Shown here: positions 43,363-52,393 of the stretch, piece after piece
How the letters are laid out: each line of letters begins with the position of its first letter
Numbering within the stretch: position 1 is the first letter of the stretch
NCBI GenBank assembly: GCA_033763995.1
Contig: JANRJL010000094.1
Span: 1-64,000 of the forward strand
Origin: GCA-2737725 sp033763995
GTDB taxonomy: Bacteria; Pseudomonadota; Alphaproteobacteria; Rhodospirillales; Rhodospirillaceae
Length of the DNA: 64,000 nucleotides
Direction of reading: 5' to 3'
The notes under the pieces: generated by a model
Database searches by the model: none
What the model saw: only the letters and a program-made list of their open reading frames with translations
What the model was told of the DNA's origin: nothing
Program-made: the position numbers and the translations under genes

Positions 43363-44865
43363 TCAATCGATCAGTTCAATCGTCTCGTAATTGATCTTGC
43401 CCTTTTGCGGCGCGTAGTTTTTCACGCGCGGCATGACGCCGTCGAGCACCGGAATTTCGTGCAGCAGCAGGCTGGTGGCCTGGTCGTGATAAAAGCGCAG
43501 CACCTCGCGCGTGAGCGTGGCGCGTGTCTCCAGGTCGGGCGCCGTGCGCGCCGCGATCATGGTGGGCATGATGGCCTGGTCGCAGTACCACGGCTTGGGC
43601 CATAGGCAGGAATGCAGCCGGATGGTGCGCAGGGGCTCGAAGGTGGGCCAGGCGCCGAACACCTGGCTGAAGCCGTCGCCCTTCCATTCGCCCAGGTTGA
43701 CCACGCGCATCATCTGCTGGGTGGGAATGGTGATGAGGTTCAGCTTCACGCCCACCGCCGCCAAATTCTCGGCGACGAATTGATAGATCAAGCCGTCGCC
43801 GGCGTTGGACGAGACGATCACCTCGGCATCGAGCGTAAAGCCATTCGCAAACCCTGCTTCCTTCAACAGCGCGCGCGCCTTGGCGGGGTCGTAGGGATAG
43901 GGTTTCAGATCGGGGTCGTAGCCGAGCAGGCCTTGCACCGCGCCCTGGGTGGCGGGCCGGGTGGCGCCCTGCAGCAGGACGTTGGCGATGGAGTCCTTGT
44001 CGACCGCATAGTTGAGCGCGCGGCGCACGCGCACGTCGTCGATGGGCTTGCCTTGGCCCACGACGAAGCTGATGGAGATCACGTCGATGGGCTGGCGGCG
44101 ATGCAAGCGCCCGCCGGCCGCTGCGATGGCCGGTTGCTCGTCGGGGCCCATACCAATCGCAATGTCGGCCTTGCCCGTCAGCAGCGCCTGGAGCCGCCCG
44201 GTGATCTCCGGCAGTTCGCGAATTTCCAGCGCCCGGATCTTGGGCGGGCGCCACGACAGCGGGTTGGGCGCGTAATCCACGGTCGCCGCGCCCCAGTCCT
44301 TCAGCACGAAGGGCCCGGTGCCGATGGGGTTCTTGACGAAGCCCGCGATGCCGACCGCGCGCAGGTGCTCGGGCTCCAAGATGTAGATCGCCGACAACTC
44401 GCGCGGCACGATGGCATTGGGCTCGGCGGTCTCGACGATCAGCGTGCGCTCGTCGGCCGCCCGCGCGCTGACGATGGTTTCGATCTGGCGCGCGGCGGGC
44501 AGCACGGCGTTCTCGGCTTGTTTCAGGCCCAGAATGTTGGCGGCGACGTCGGCGGCGGTGAGCGGCCGGCCGTTGGAGAATTTCACACCCCGGCGCAGCG
44601 TGAACGACCATGAGGTCGGAGAGAGTTGCTGCCAGCTCTCGGCCAGTTCGGGCACCAGGGTGCCGTCCTCGGCGAAGGTGGTCAGCGCCTCGAACATCGG
44701 CGACCAAGTGTAGGTGGCGAACACGCTGACGGACTTGCGCGGGTCGGGCCCGCCGGGCGGAAAGGCCACCACGGCCACCTTCAAGGTCTGATCGGCCGCC
44801 CATGACGGCGCAGGGCCGGAGCATGTGGCGGCAATCAGGGCAATGGCGGTGACAAGGCGCAACAT
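43363..44865 (-). CDS. Periplasmic solute-binding protein, SBP family 5 (peptide/opine type)
   Basis: 500 residues: signal peptide to about 23 (GPAPSWAA), then the family 5 fold: PELAESWQQLSPTSWSFTLR, GVKFSNGRPLTAADV, NPIGTGPFVLKDW, RRALNYAVDKDSI and YPYDPAKARALLKEAGF. It binds peptides or similar small molecules for ABC import, but no permease or ATPase gene is in the window. Near the end it has RLHSCLWPKPWYCDQA, a two-Cys motif shared with the paralogue at 45332. The ATG at 44865 has AGGAG and a good signal peptide. Divergent from the gene at 44960. Confidence 0.9.
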   Translation of the reverse strand: MLRLVTAIALIAATCSGPAPSWAADQTLKVAVVAFPPGGPDPRKSVSVFATYTWSPMFEALTTFAEDGTLVPELAESWQQLSPTSWSFTLRRGVKFSNGRPLTAADVAANILGLKQAENAVLPAARQIETIVSARAADERTLIVETAEPNAIVPRELSAIYILEPEHLRAVGIAGFVKNPIGTGPFVLKDWGAATVDYAPNPLSWRPPKIRALEIRELPEITGRLQALLTGKADIAIGMGPDEQPAIAAAGGRLHRRQPIDVISISFVVGQGKPIDDVRVRRALNYAVDKDSIANVLLQGATRPATQGAVQGLLGYDPDLKPYPYDPAKARALLKEAGFANGFTLDAEVIVSSNAGDGLIYQFVAENLAAVGVKLNLITIPTQQMMRVVNLGEWKGDGFSQVFGAWPTFEPLRTIRLHSCLWPKPWYCDQAIMPTMIAARTAPDLETRATLTREVLRFYHDQATSLLLHEIPVLDGVMPRVKNYAPQKGKINYETIELID

Positions 44866-44959
44866 GGGGGCTCCTGGGCCGAACACGCAACATTTCCGGC
44901 TTTGCGCGGGCGCGTCTTTGGCTAAGATAGACGCGATCGGATCGGGATGGGAGGGGTCG

Positions 44960-45328
44960 ATGACACGAACTGCGGCGATGGTGATGGCGGCGGCCCTGAC
45001 CGCGCTTTCGGCCGCCACGGCGCAGGCGATGTGCATCGAAAACCGCTCCGACCGCAATATCGCCTTCGTGCGCGGCGAGCCCTTCGCGGAGATGGCCGTG
45101 CTCTATCAAGGCGTCGTGCCGCCGCGCGGCTTCACGTGCGCGCCCATGCCGATGCGGGCCGACGGCACCACGCCGATCTCGATCTACGTCGTGGACGACC
45201 GCGGGCGCTGTGCGACCGCGCGCGGGTGCCTGTACGAGAACCGCGACGATCAAAATGTGTTTGTCGGTGCGGGCGCCAATAATTGCCTGACGGCCTTCAA
45301 TGTCGATTATTGTCCGGCCAAAAACTGA
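44960..45328 (+). CDS. Small secreted cysteine-rich protein
   Basis: 122 residues: signal peptide (MTRTAAMVMAAALTALSAAT), cut near residue 24, and a mature part of about 98 residues with six Cys (MCIENRS, FTCAPM, GRCATARGC, NNCLTAF, DYCPAKN) that could form three disulfides. GGGAGGGG precedes the ATG. No family recognised. Three bases separate it from the binding-protein gene downstream, so they are one operon and both products are periplasmic. Confidence 0.75.
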   Translation: MTRTAAMVMAAALTALSAATAQAMCIENRSDRNIAFVRGEPFAEMAVLYQGVVPPRGFTCAPMPMRADGTTPISIYVVDDRGRCATARGCLYENRDDQNVFVGAGANNCLTAFNVDYCPAKN

Positions 45329-45331
45329 GCT

Positions 45332-46825
45332 GTGACCTCCGCCCGTCGTATTCTAGTTGTCCTGCTTGCGCTGATCGCGCCGCTCTCGCTCGCGGCCAAG
45401 GAACTCAACGTCGGCATCATCGGTTTTCCGCGCGAATTGGGCCACCCCTACGCGGTATCAAACCTGCCGGCGATCTATACTTTCACCGCGCTCTATGACG
45501 CGCTGACCTTCGTCGACGGCAAGGGGCACGTGGCGCCGTGGCTGGCGCTCACGTGGCGCCAAACCGGCGACACGGCGTGGGAATTCAAACTTCGCCCCGG
45601 CGTGACGTTCTCCAACGGCGAGCCCCTCACGGCCGAGGCCGTGGTGGACTCGGTCACGTATCTCGTCAGCCCCGAGGCGCGCGGCGACACCATGGCGGCG
45701 GAACTCTCCAGCCTCGCCGGGGCACGGGCCCTCGACGATCTCACGGTGGAGATCGTCACCAAGACGCCCAACCCGGTGCTGCACCGCGAAGTCTCGGCCC
45801 TGCGCGTCATCGCGCCCGGGCATTGGCGCAAGGTGGGGCCCGACGGTTATCGCCGCCAGCCCATCGGCACCGGGCCCTTCGCCGTCACCAGTTGGGGCGC
45901 GGCGCGGCTGGAAATGGCGGCCGTGCCCACGTCATGGCGGCCGCCCAAGGTCGATCAACTTAATCTGCTGGTGCTGCCCGACATGGCCTCGCGCGTGCAG
46001 GGCGTGCTGTCGGGCCAGCTCGACATCGCGCTGGCGCTGCGCACCGAGGAGCGCGCCGTCATCGAGGCGGCGGGCCATCGGTTGCAGGCGAGCCCCGGCA
46101 CCGGCGTGTTCGTGATCGCGCTCAACACGCTGCGTGACGAACGCCTCCAGGACGCGCGCGTGAGGAAGGCGCTCAACCTCGCCATCAACCGCGAGCAGAT
46201 CTCGCAGGTGATGCTGGGCGGCTTGGTGAAGCCGGCCAGCCAATTCACGCCGCCCAATGCGTCGGGTTACGATCCGTCGCTGACGCCCTATCCCTATGAC
46301 CCCGAATTGGCCAAGCGCCTGCTGGCCGAGGCGGGCCATGGCGGCGGCATGAAATTCATCCTCGAGGGCGTCATGAGCGGCGCGGTGTCGGACAGCTCGC
46401 TGTTCCAGCAGATCGCCGCCGAATGGGCTGGCGTGGGCGTGGAGGTGGAACTCCGGCCCATCACCATCACGCAACTCTCCACCGCCATGCACAGCGAGGG
46501 CAGTTGGCAGGGCACGATGTTTCCCACCGACTACGGCACCGCACCGTCGCTGGACAGCCTGCGCTCCATGAAGTTGCATTCCTGCCTGCATTTGTATCCG
46601 TGGTACTGCGACAAGGCGGGCTTGCCGATTCTCGAGGCGGCCCTGACGGCGAAAACCGAGGCCGAGCGCACCGCGCTGACCAAGCAGGTGTTCCGCCGCT
46701 ACCATGACGACTACGCCGCCGTGCTGCTGTGGGACATCGTCTATTTCGACGCCGTGCGCAAAGAGGTCAGCGACATGCCCAGCGTGGGCAGTTGGATTCG
46801 CTGGGATGGGATTACGAAAGATTGA
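45332..46825 (+). CDS. Periplasmic solute-binding protein, SBP family 5, second copy
   Basis: 497 residues from a GTG at 45332; signal peptide to about 22 (LSLAA). Same family as the protein at 43363: TWRQTGDTAWEFKLRPGVTF, SNGEPLTAEAV, QPIGTGPFAVTSW, RKALNLAINREQI and YPYDPELAKRLLAEAG. Shares the C-terminal MKLHSCLHLYPWYCDKA motif with two Cys. The two genes flank the Cys-rich protein gene in opposite directions. No transporter membrane genes are nearby, so the partner permease must be elsewhere or the protein has another role. Confidence 0.9.
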   Translation: MTSARRILVVLLALIAPLSLAAKELNVGIIGFPRELGHPYAVSNLPAIYTFTALYDALTFVDGKGHVAPWLALTWRQTGDTAWEFKLRPGVTFSNGEPLTAEAVVDSVTYLVSPEARGDTMAAELSSLAGARALDDLTVEIVTKTPNPVLHREVSALRVIAPGHWRKVGPDGYRRQPIGTGPFAVTSWGAARLEMAAVPTSWRPPKVDQLNLLVLPDMASRVQGVLSGQLDIALALRTEERAVIEAAGHRLQASPGTGVFVIALNTLRDERLQDARVRKALNLAINREQISQVMLGGLVKPASQFTPPNASGYDPSLTPYPYDPELAKRLLAEAGHGGGMKFILEGVMSGAVSDSSLFQQIAAEWAGVGVEVELRPITITQLSTAMHSEGSWQGTMFPTDYGTAPSLDSLRSMKLHSCLHLYPWYCDKAGLPILEAALTAKTEAERTALTKQVFRRYHDDYAAVLLWDIVYFDAVRKEVSDMPSVGSWIRWDGITKD

Positions 46826-46836
46826 ATCACTCTCAA

Positions 46837-46916
46837 CTCGTCGTCCCCGCGAAAGCGGGGACCCACATTGTTTGTTTCAACAAATGGATTCCCGCGTTCT
46901 TGGGAATGACGATGAG
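46837..46916. repeat. Two-hairpin dispersed element, copy C
   Basis: Outer arms CTCGTCGTC and GACGATGAG; hairpins GTCCCCGC-GAAA-GCGGGGAC and ATTCCCGCG-TTCT-TGGGAAT; inner CCCA/TGG. It runs into the start codon region of the gene at 46906. Confidence 0.8.
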
Positions 46917-47808
46917 CTTCGTTGCATCGACAGCCCATCCCGAACCGGTCACGTTCAAGGACTGCGCCGATTGCCCCGCGATGGTGGTGGTGCCGGCCGG
47001 ATCGTTCGTCATGGGAGCCGGCGAGGCCGAAACCGCGCGCGAGGGCGTGCCCGACCAGGGTAACAACGAACGCCCTGTACGTGAGGTGCACATCGCCAGA
47101 CCCTTCGCGGTCGGCATGCACGAAGTCACTCTGGCGCAGTTCAAGCGCTTCGTTGCGGCCACGGGCTACGCGCCCGAGCGCGGCTGCACGGTCTTCATAG
47201 ACCGTAAATTCGAGTTGCAGGCCGACAAGGCCTGGGACAATCCCGGCTTTCGCCAAGGCGACGACGAGCCGGTGCTGTGCGTCGCCTGGGCCGATGCGAA
47301 GGCCTATGCGGACTGGTTGGCGCGGGAGACAGGCCAGCCTTATCGGCTGTTGACCGAAGCCGAATGGGAATATGCCGCGCGCGCGGGTACCACTACGGCG
47401 CGCTTCTGGGGCGACGGGCTGATGCAGGCCTGCGCCTATGCCAACGTGGCTGACACGGACTTCATGACCTGGGCCGGGCATCCACCCGATGCCCCCAACC
47501 GCTTTCCCTGCGCCGACGGATTCACCCACGCTGCTCCCGTCGGTTCTTTTCGGCCCAATGCATTCGGCCTGCACGACATGCTGGGCAACGTGCTGGAATG
47601 GACGGCCGACTGCCATGCGCCGACCCATGATGCCGCGCCGGTCAACGATGCCGCCTGCTTCCGCGTCGCCAAGGGCGGCGGCTGGCCTAACCGATCCCTG
47701 AGCGTGCGTGCGGCGTGGCGCGTCGGCGGCGGCGACCATGTGCGCAACGATCACCTGGGGTTTCGCGTGGCGCGCGACATGCCGCCGAGCGCGACTGAAA
47801 GCCGATAG
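46906..47808 (+). CDS. Formylglycine-generating-enzyme-like (SUMF1/EgtB superfamily) protein
   Basis: About 300 residues: KDCADCPAMVVVPAGSFVMG, VREVHIARPFAVGMHEVTLA, QFKRFVAATGY, CVAWADAKAYADWLARETG, YRLLTEAEWEYAARAGTTT, FGLHDMLGNVLEWTADC, GGGWPNRSLSVRAAWR and LGFRVARD, a complete FGE-sulfatase domain. Whether it makes formylglycine is unknown, since catalytic Cys pairs vary in this family and no sulfatase gene is near. Relatives usually have a signal peptide before KDCADC. Here the start codon and the preceding DNA come from a dispersed repeat, so the native N-terminus may have been replaced. ATG at 46906 or 46912. Confidence 0.85.
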   Translation: MTMSFVASTAHPEPVTFKDCADCPAMVVVPAGSFVMGAGEAETAREGVPDQGNNERPVREVHIARPFAVGMHEVTLAQFKRFVAATGYAPERGCTVFIDRKFELQADKAWDNPGFRQGDDEPVLCVAWADAKAYADWLARETGQPYRLLTEAEWEYAARAGTTTARFWGDGLMQACAYANVADTDFMTWAGHPPDAPNRFPCADGFTHAAPVGSFRPNAFGLHDMLGNVLEWTADCHAPTHDAAPVNDAACFRVAKGGGWPNRSLSVRAAWRVGGGDHVRNDHLGFRVARDMPPSATESR

Positions 47809-47857
47809 CAATCGTCCGGCATCGCGCCTATATCATTCGCCAGCGGAAACACATCTC

Positions 47858-49363
47858 ATGCCCCCCGGCGATCTCACCTTCGGTTTCGACAACTCCTACC
47901 GGCGCTTGCCCGAGCGGTTTCACGCGCGCCTGCCGCCCCGGTCTGCGCCGGCGCCCAAGCTGATCGCCTTCAACCGTGCGCTCGCGACTGAGCTGGGCCT
48001 CGATGCCGAAGCCCTTGAACCCCACGCCGCCGAGATTTTTTCGGGCAACCGGCTGCCCGCCGACGCCGAACCCTTGGCGGCCGCCTACGCCGGGCACCAG
48101 TTCGGCCACTTCGTGCCGCAACTGGGCGATGGCCGCGCGTTGTTGTTGGGCGAGGTGATCGACCGGCACGGCCAGCGGCGCGACATCCAGCTCAAGGGCT
48201 CGGGCCAAACGCCGTTCTCGCGCAACGGCGACGGCAAGGCGGCCCTGGGGCCGGTGTTGCGCGAATACATCGTCAGCGAGGCCATGCACGCGCTGGGCAT
48301 TCCCACCACGCGCTCGCTCGCCGCCGTGAGCACCGGCGAGGACGTGTTCCGCGACGGCCGCTTGCCGGGCGCGGTGCTGACGCGCGTGGCCGTGAGCCAC
48401 ATCCGGGTCGGCACGTTTCAATATTTCGCGGCGCGCCGCGACACCGAGGCCGTGAAACAGTTGGCCGATCACGTCATCGCGCGGCACTACCCGGCCTTGG
48501 CGCAAAGCGCGCAGCCCGCGCCTGATCTGCTGGCCGCCGTGGCCGAGCGCCAGGCCCACCTGATTGCGCGCTGGATGCACGTGGGCTTCATTCACGGCGT
48601 CATGAACACCGACAACATGACGATTTCAGGTGAAACGATCGACTACGGCCCCTGCGCCTTCATGGATGCTTACGATCCGATGCAGGTGTTCAGTTCCATC
48701 GACCGCAACGGGCGTTATGCCTTCGCCAACCAGCCGCCCATCGCCCAATGGAACCTGGCGCGCCTGGCCGAGACGCTGCTGCCGCTGATGGGCGACGATG
48801 TTCAGGCCGCCATCCCCCGCGCCACGGCGATCATCGAGGGCTTTGGCTCCATCTTCGACGCCGCCTGGCAGCGCGGCATGCGCGCCAAGATCGGGCTGTC
48901 GCCGGATGAAGCCGACCAAGAGGGTGCCGATGCGGCGCTGATCGAAGCCTTGCTCGATGCCATGCACGAAGGCCAGGCCGATTACACGCTGACCTTCCGC
49001 CGCTTGAGCGATCTAGCGGACAAGCCCGACGATCTGGGCGCCCTCGAAGCTTTTCGTTCGTTGTTCGCCAACACGCGGGCCGTCGATGCGTGGCTGCCGC
49101 GCTGGCGGGAGCGTATCGCGCGCGACCGGCGCCCGGCCGAGACCCGCGCGGCGGCCATGCGCGCGGTGAACCCGGCCTTCATTCCGCGCAATCACCGCAT
49201 CGAGCAGGCCATCGCCGCCGCCGTGGGGCAGGGGGATTTCACACCGTTCGAAACTTTGGTCAAAGTCTTGGCGCGGCCCTTCGACGATCAGTCCGAACAC
49301 GCGGCTTACATGACCCCGCCGCTGGACTCCGAGCGCGTGACCGAGACCTTTTGCGGGACGTAA
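47858..49363 (+). CDS. selO: Protein adenylyltransferase SelO (YdiU/UPF0061)
   Basis: 501 residues, a pseudokinase-fold enzyme that transfers AMP to protein Ser, Thr or Tyr. Hallmarks: AYAGHQFGHFVPQLGDGRAL, QLKGSGQTPFSRNGDGKAAL, REYIVSEAMHALGIPTTRSL, MHVGFIHGVMNTDNMTISGE, TIDYGPCAFMDAYDP. The conserved C-terminal Cys is kept as ETFCGT. The ATG at 47858 starts the known N-terminal NSYRRLPERFHARL segment. The last 44 bases of the gene are duplicated at 49478-49521 around a REPIN-like element; the gene ends in TAA in the first copy, while the second copy reads TAG, so the protein sequence is unchanged. Confidence 0.95.
   Translation: MPPGDLTFGFDNSYRRLPERFHARLPPRSAPAPKLIAFNRALATELGLDAEALEPHAAEIFSGNRLPADAEPLAAAYAGHQFGHFVPQLGDGRALLLGEVIDRHGQRRDIQLKGSGQTPFSRNGDGKAALGPVLREYIVSEAMHALGIPTTRSLAAVSTGEDVFRDGRLPGAVLTRVAVSHIRVGTFQYFAARRDTEAVKQLADHVIARHYPALAQSAQPAPDLLAAVAERQAHLIARWMHVGFIHGVMNTDNMTISGETIDYGPCAFMDAYDPMQVFSSIDRNGRYAFANQPPIAQWNLARLAETLLPLMGDDVQAAIPRATAIIEGFGSIFDAAWQRGMRAKIGLSPDEADQEGADAALIEALLDAMHEGQADYTLTFRRLSDLADKPDDLGALEAFRSLFANTRAVDAWLPRWRERIARDRRPAETRAAAMRAVNPAFIPRNHRIEQAIAAAVGQGDFTPFETLVKVLARPFDDQSEHAAYMTPPLDSERVTETFCGT
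49319..49362 (+). repeat. 44-bp direct repeat, copy 1 (3' end of selO)
   Basis: The 44 bases from CCGCTGGACTCC to GCGGGACGTA are identical to 49478-49521. They encode the last residues of SelO. The 115 bases between the copies hold the palindrome pair. Confidence 0.95.
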
Positions 49364-49403
49364 TCGATCAATAGGATCAGGACCAAGCTCTTACGTACGC
49401 TCT

Positions 49404-49471
49404 TACGTACCAGGTACGTAATTACATAGATAATTAGGGCATTTCGTGAATTATTACGTACCTGGTACGTA
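49404..49471. repeat. REPIN-like pair of TACGTACCWGGTACGTA palindromes
   Basis: TACGTACCAGGTACGTA at 49404-49420 and TACGTACCTGGTACGTA at 49455-49471, 34 bases of AT-rich spacer between. The centre base is A in one and T in the other, so they are inverted copies. A partial copy, TTACGTACG, starts at 49391. The same two palindromes lie at the end of the RayT at 63598, which is probably the cognate transposase. Confidence 0.9.
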
Positions 49472-49477
49472 AGAACT

Positions 49478-49521
49478 CCGCTGGACTCCGAGCGCGTGAC
49501 CGAGACCTTTTGCGGGACGTA
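49478..49521 (+). repeat. 44-bp direct repeat, copy 2
   Basis: Exact second copy of 49319-49362. The following base turns the stop from TAA into TAG. It probably marks the original selO end before the insertion. Confidence 0.95.
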
Positions 49522-49529
49522 GCAGCGGC

Positions 49530-50975
49530 TCACAACCTCGCCGCCACTTCCAGCGCGGCGCGTTCGCCGGACTCCATCGCCCCTTCCATGCCGCGGTTGG
49601 TCACCGCCGTGTGCTCGCCCGCGAAATGCAGCCATCCGCGCGGTTTGCCCAGATCGCGGGCAAAGCGCGTGATCTGGCCCGGCTGCCAATAGGCATAGGC
49701 ACCGCCGGCGAACACATTGCGGTTCCACGACCACGTCTTGACGTGGCGAAGCGCGCCCTTGGTGCTGGGCCGCATGTCGGCCAACTCGCGCAAAATAAAG
49801 TCCACCGCGTCCTCGGGCGCCAGGCGGTCCATGAACTTGGCCATGGCGCCGTTGACGAACGATAGGCACGTGGTCACCTCGTTGGGGTCGGCGGAGTTGT
49901 TCTTGAGCGCCATGAAACGGCCCGGCGCGCGGTCGGTCCACATGCTGGGGGGCAGGCCGTCCATCTCCCAGTATTTTTTCGTGGGGACGAAATGCACCTG
50001 AAACACCGGCGTGTAGTCGAGCCCCGCCACGCCCTCGGCCTGCAAGCCCGTCAGGCCCGGCTCGATGCGCACCAGGCGCAGGGCCGAAACCGGCAGGCTG
50101 GAGATGAGGTACTTGGCGCGCCATGTGCGCCCGTCGCGCGCTTCCACGTCCACGCCGTCCTTGTCCTCGCGGATGGCGATGACGTGGGTTTTCATCTGGA
50201 TTTCGCTTTTGACGGCGCGCGCCATGGCCTCGGGGATGCGCTGGTTGCCGCCTTCGCCCGCCCGCGCGCCGCCGCCGGTGCCGAGCGCCGCGCTCATTTG
50301 AATCACCTTGTCGATCTGGAAGTGCATCAACACCGACATATCGTATTCGGAATAACCGTAGCTGAGGTTGGTGCCCACGCCCAAGCGGATGGCCTCGTCC
50401 GGCACACCCTTGCGCTTCAGGAACTCATGCGTGGAGATGTCCCATTGCGCGAATTTCGGGTCCTGCCAGGACTCGATGTCGGGCAGAGGGTTGTCCTTGG
50501 TGTAGTAGGTGAACTGATAGAGGTGCGCAGGGATTTTCTTCTCCGCGGCGGGGAAGGGGTTGCGCGGGTGCGTGGCCCACTCGTCCAGCTTTATGGCTTG
50601 ACCGTAGAGGTGGTACATCAGCTCGCCGGGGCGCGGCTCTGTTCGTAATCTTTGCGGCACCAGTTTCACGCCGTACTTGTCGGCGGCGTCCACCAAACGC
50701 GCGTAATTCGCGCCGATGCCGCTGCCGCCCATCTCGGGCGCGCCCGGGATGTCACTGGCCGAGGCCGTGAACAGGCGGCCGCCAATGCGGTCGGTGCCTT
50801 CCAGCACCGTGACTTTGGCGCCCAGCTCCTCCAGCAGCAGCGCGGCGTTGAGGCCCGCGAGCCCCGCGCCGAGGATGATGACGTCGGCTTTGTGCTGAGC
50901 GCGTGCCTTGCTGGTCGCCAACGCGAGCGCCGTGGTGGACGCGCCGATCAGATGGCGGCGGGACAGCGGGGCCAT
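49530..50975 (-). CDS. Flavin monoamine oxidase family protein, Tat-exported
   Basis: 481 residues: twin-arginine signal APLSRRHLIGASTTALALAT, FAD-binding ADVIILGAGLAGLNAALLL, EGTDRIGGRLFTA, and the C-terminal FAD block GWLHFAGEHTAVTNRGMEGA. It is an amine oxidase producing aldehyde, ammonia and H2O2 in the periplasm; substrate unknown. The ATG at 50975 is set by the Tat signal; longer in-frame sequence would overlap the divergent methyltransferase gene. Confidence 0.92.
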   Translation of the reverse strand: MAPLSRRHLIGASTTALALATSKARAQHKADVIILGAGLAGLNAALLLEELGAKVTVLEGTDRIGGRLFTASASDIPGAPEMGGSGIGANYARLVDAADKYGVKLVPQRLRTEPRPGELMYHLYGQAIKLDEWATHPRNPFPAAEKKIPAHLYQFTYYTKDNPLPDIESWQDPKFAQWDISTHEFLKRKGVPDEAIRLGVGTNLSYGYSEYDMSVLMHFQIDKVIQMSAALGTGGGARAGEGGNQRIPEAMARAVKSEIQMKTHVIAIREDKDGVDVEARDGRTWRAKYLISSLPVSALRLVRIEPGLTGLQAEGVAGLDYTPVFQVHFVPTKKYWEMDGLPPSMWTDRAPGRFMALKNNSADPNEVTTCLSFVNGAMAKFMDRLAPEDAVDFILRELADMRPSTKGALRHVKTWSWNRNVFAGGAYAYWQPGQITRFARDLGKPRGWLHFAGEHTAVTNRGMEGAMESGERAALEVAARL

Positions 50976-51055
50976 GGGCAAACTCCAATCGGCTGTGCGG
51001 GTGCGCGGGAAGATGATATGCGTAGTCCACATTGGAACGATAGCGAGAATCATCC

Positions 51056-52369
51056 TTGGACACGGCGGGCTACCGCACCGAAACGCCCTATCCCGCCCGG
51101 TTTCAAAAAGAGTTGAACCCGCGCCGTTTCGCGTTGGCCTTGGCCGCGCAGGGCCTCGCCGCACCCGACATGGACGCGCCATTCACCTACATGGACCTCG
51201 GCTGCGGCATGGGCGTGCCCCTGGTGTGCCTGGCCGCTGGCAATCCGCACGCGCGGTTTTACGGCGTCGACTTCATGGCCGAGCACGTGGCCCATGCGCG
51301 CGGCCTGGCCGACGCGGCGGCGCTCAATAATCTTGACGTGCGCGCTGCCAGCTTCGCCGACCTCGCCCCGGGCGATTTTCCGATGTTCGACGTCATGGTC
51401 GTTCACGGCGTGTGGAGCTGGGTGACGCCCGACGTGCGCGCGCAACTGCTGGCGTTCATCGACGCGCGGCTCAAGCCCGGCGGCTTATTGTACGTCAGCT
51501 ACAACGCCATGCCCGGCTGGGCGGCGATGATTCCTCTGCGCGAGATCATGAAGCAGGCCTTCGACCGCGCCGGCGGCGATCAAGCGGCGCGCGTGGCCGC
51601 CGCCATGGCCCACGCGCGCGCGTTGGAAGGCGCGCAGACGCTGTACCTGCGCGCGCACCCCACCAACGCCATCCGCCTGAAGCAAATGGCGACCGAAAGC
51701 CCGGCCTATCTGGCCCACGAGTATTTCAACGAAGCCTGGCGGCCGTGTTATGTGCGCGAGGTGGCGGCCGACGTGGCGGGCGTGGGGCTCACGTTCGCGG
51801 CCTCGGCCAACTTGCAGGATAACGTCACCGACCTGACCGTGCGCGCCGAAGCCCGCGCGCTGTTCGAGGGGGCGACCACGGCGCTCGAGCGCGAAACGCT
51901 CAAGGACATGCTGCTGTGCAAGCAGTTCCGACGCGACATCTTCGTGCGCGGCCCAAGCCCGCTCAGCGACGGCGAGATGGCGGCGGTTCACGCCCGGGTG
52001 CGCTTCGGCGCGCTCATGACGCCGGCGCAGTTGGCCGAGGCGACGCTGACCACCGAGATCATGACCGTGAAACTCAACACCGAGGTTCATCGCGGCCTGG
52101 TGGGCGCGCTCATCGACGCGCCGCGCACGCTGGCCGAGGCGATCCGGCACCCGGCCGTGTCGGGGCTCAACGCCAATGCCGCCTTCGGCACGTTTTATCT
52201 GTTGGCGGCCATGGGCGCCGTGGCGCCGGCGGCCTCGGACGCGGTGATGGCCGCAGCGTCGGAGCCGGTGGCGCGGCTCAACGCCGAGATCGCGCGCCGC
52301 GCGGGTACGCCGAACGCCATCCCGGCGCGGGCCGTGGCCATGGTGGGCGGCGGGGTGGCGGCGAACTGA
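51056..52369 (+). CDS. Class I SAM methyltransferase with regulatory domain
   Basis: 437 residues. N-terminal methyltransferase domain (about 40-170): SAM motif TYMDLGCGMGVPLVCLA, FYGVDFMAEHVAHARG, VVHGVWSWVTPDVRAQLLAF and KPGGLLYVSYNAMPGW. The rest matches the layout of the predicted methyltransferase regulatory domain (LYLRAHPTNAIRLKQMATES, AHEYFNEAWRPCYVREVAAD). Start is TTG at 51056, keeping RTETPYPARFQKELNPRR, typical of this family. Divergent from the amine oxidase gene with an 80-base gap. Target unknown. Confidence 0.88.
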   Translation: MDTAGYRTETPYPARFQKELNPRRFALALAAQGLAAPDMDAPFTYMDLGCGMGVPLVCLAAGNPHARFYGVDFMAEHVAHARGLADAAALNNLDVRAASFADLAPGDFPMFDVMVVHGVWSWVTPDVRAQLLAFIDARLKPGGLLYVSYNAMPGWAAMIPLREIMKQAFDRAGGDQAARVAAAMAHARALEGAQTLYLRAHPTNAIRLKQMATESPAYLAHEYFNEAWRPCYVREVAADVAGVGLTFAASANLQDNVTDLTVRAEARALFEGATTALERETLKDMLLCKQFRRDIFVRGPSPLSDGEMAAVHARVRFGALMTPAQLAEATLTTEIMTVKLNTEVHRGLVGALIDAPRTLAEAIRHPAVSGLNANAAFGTFYLLAAMGAVAPAASDAVMAAASEPVARLNAEIARRAGTPNAIPARAVAMVGGGVAAN

Positions 52370-52393
52370 AGCGAGGCAACGCAACCGCGCTGC

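Noticed and set aside
49345..49363. Selenocysteine insertion near the SelO C-terminus
   Set aside because: The conserved position is TGC (Cys) and the stops are TAA/TAG, not an internal TGA.
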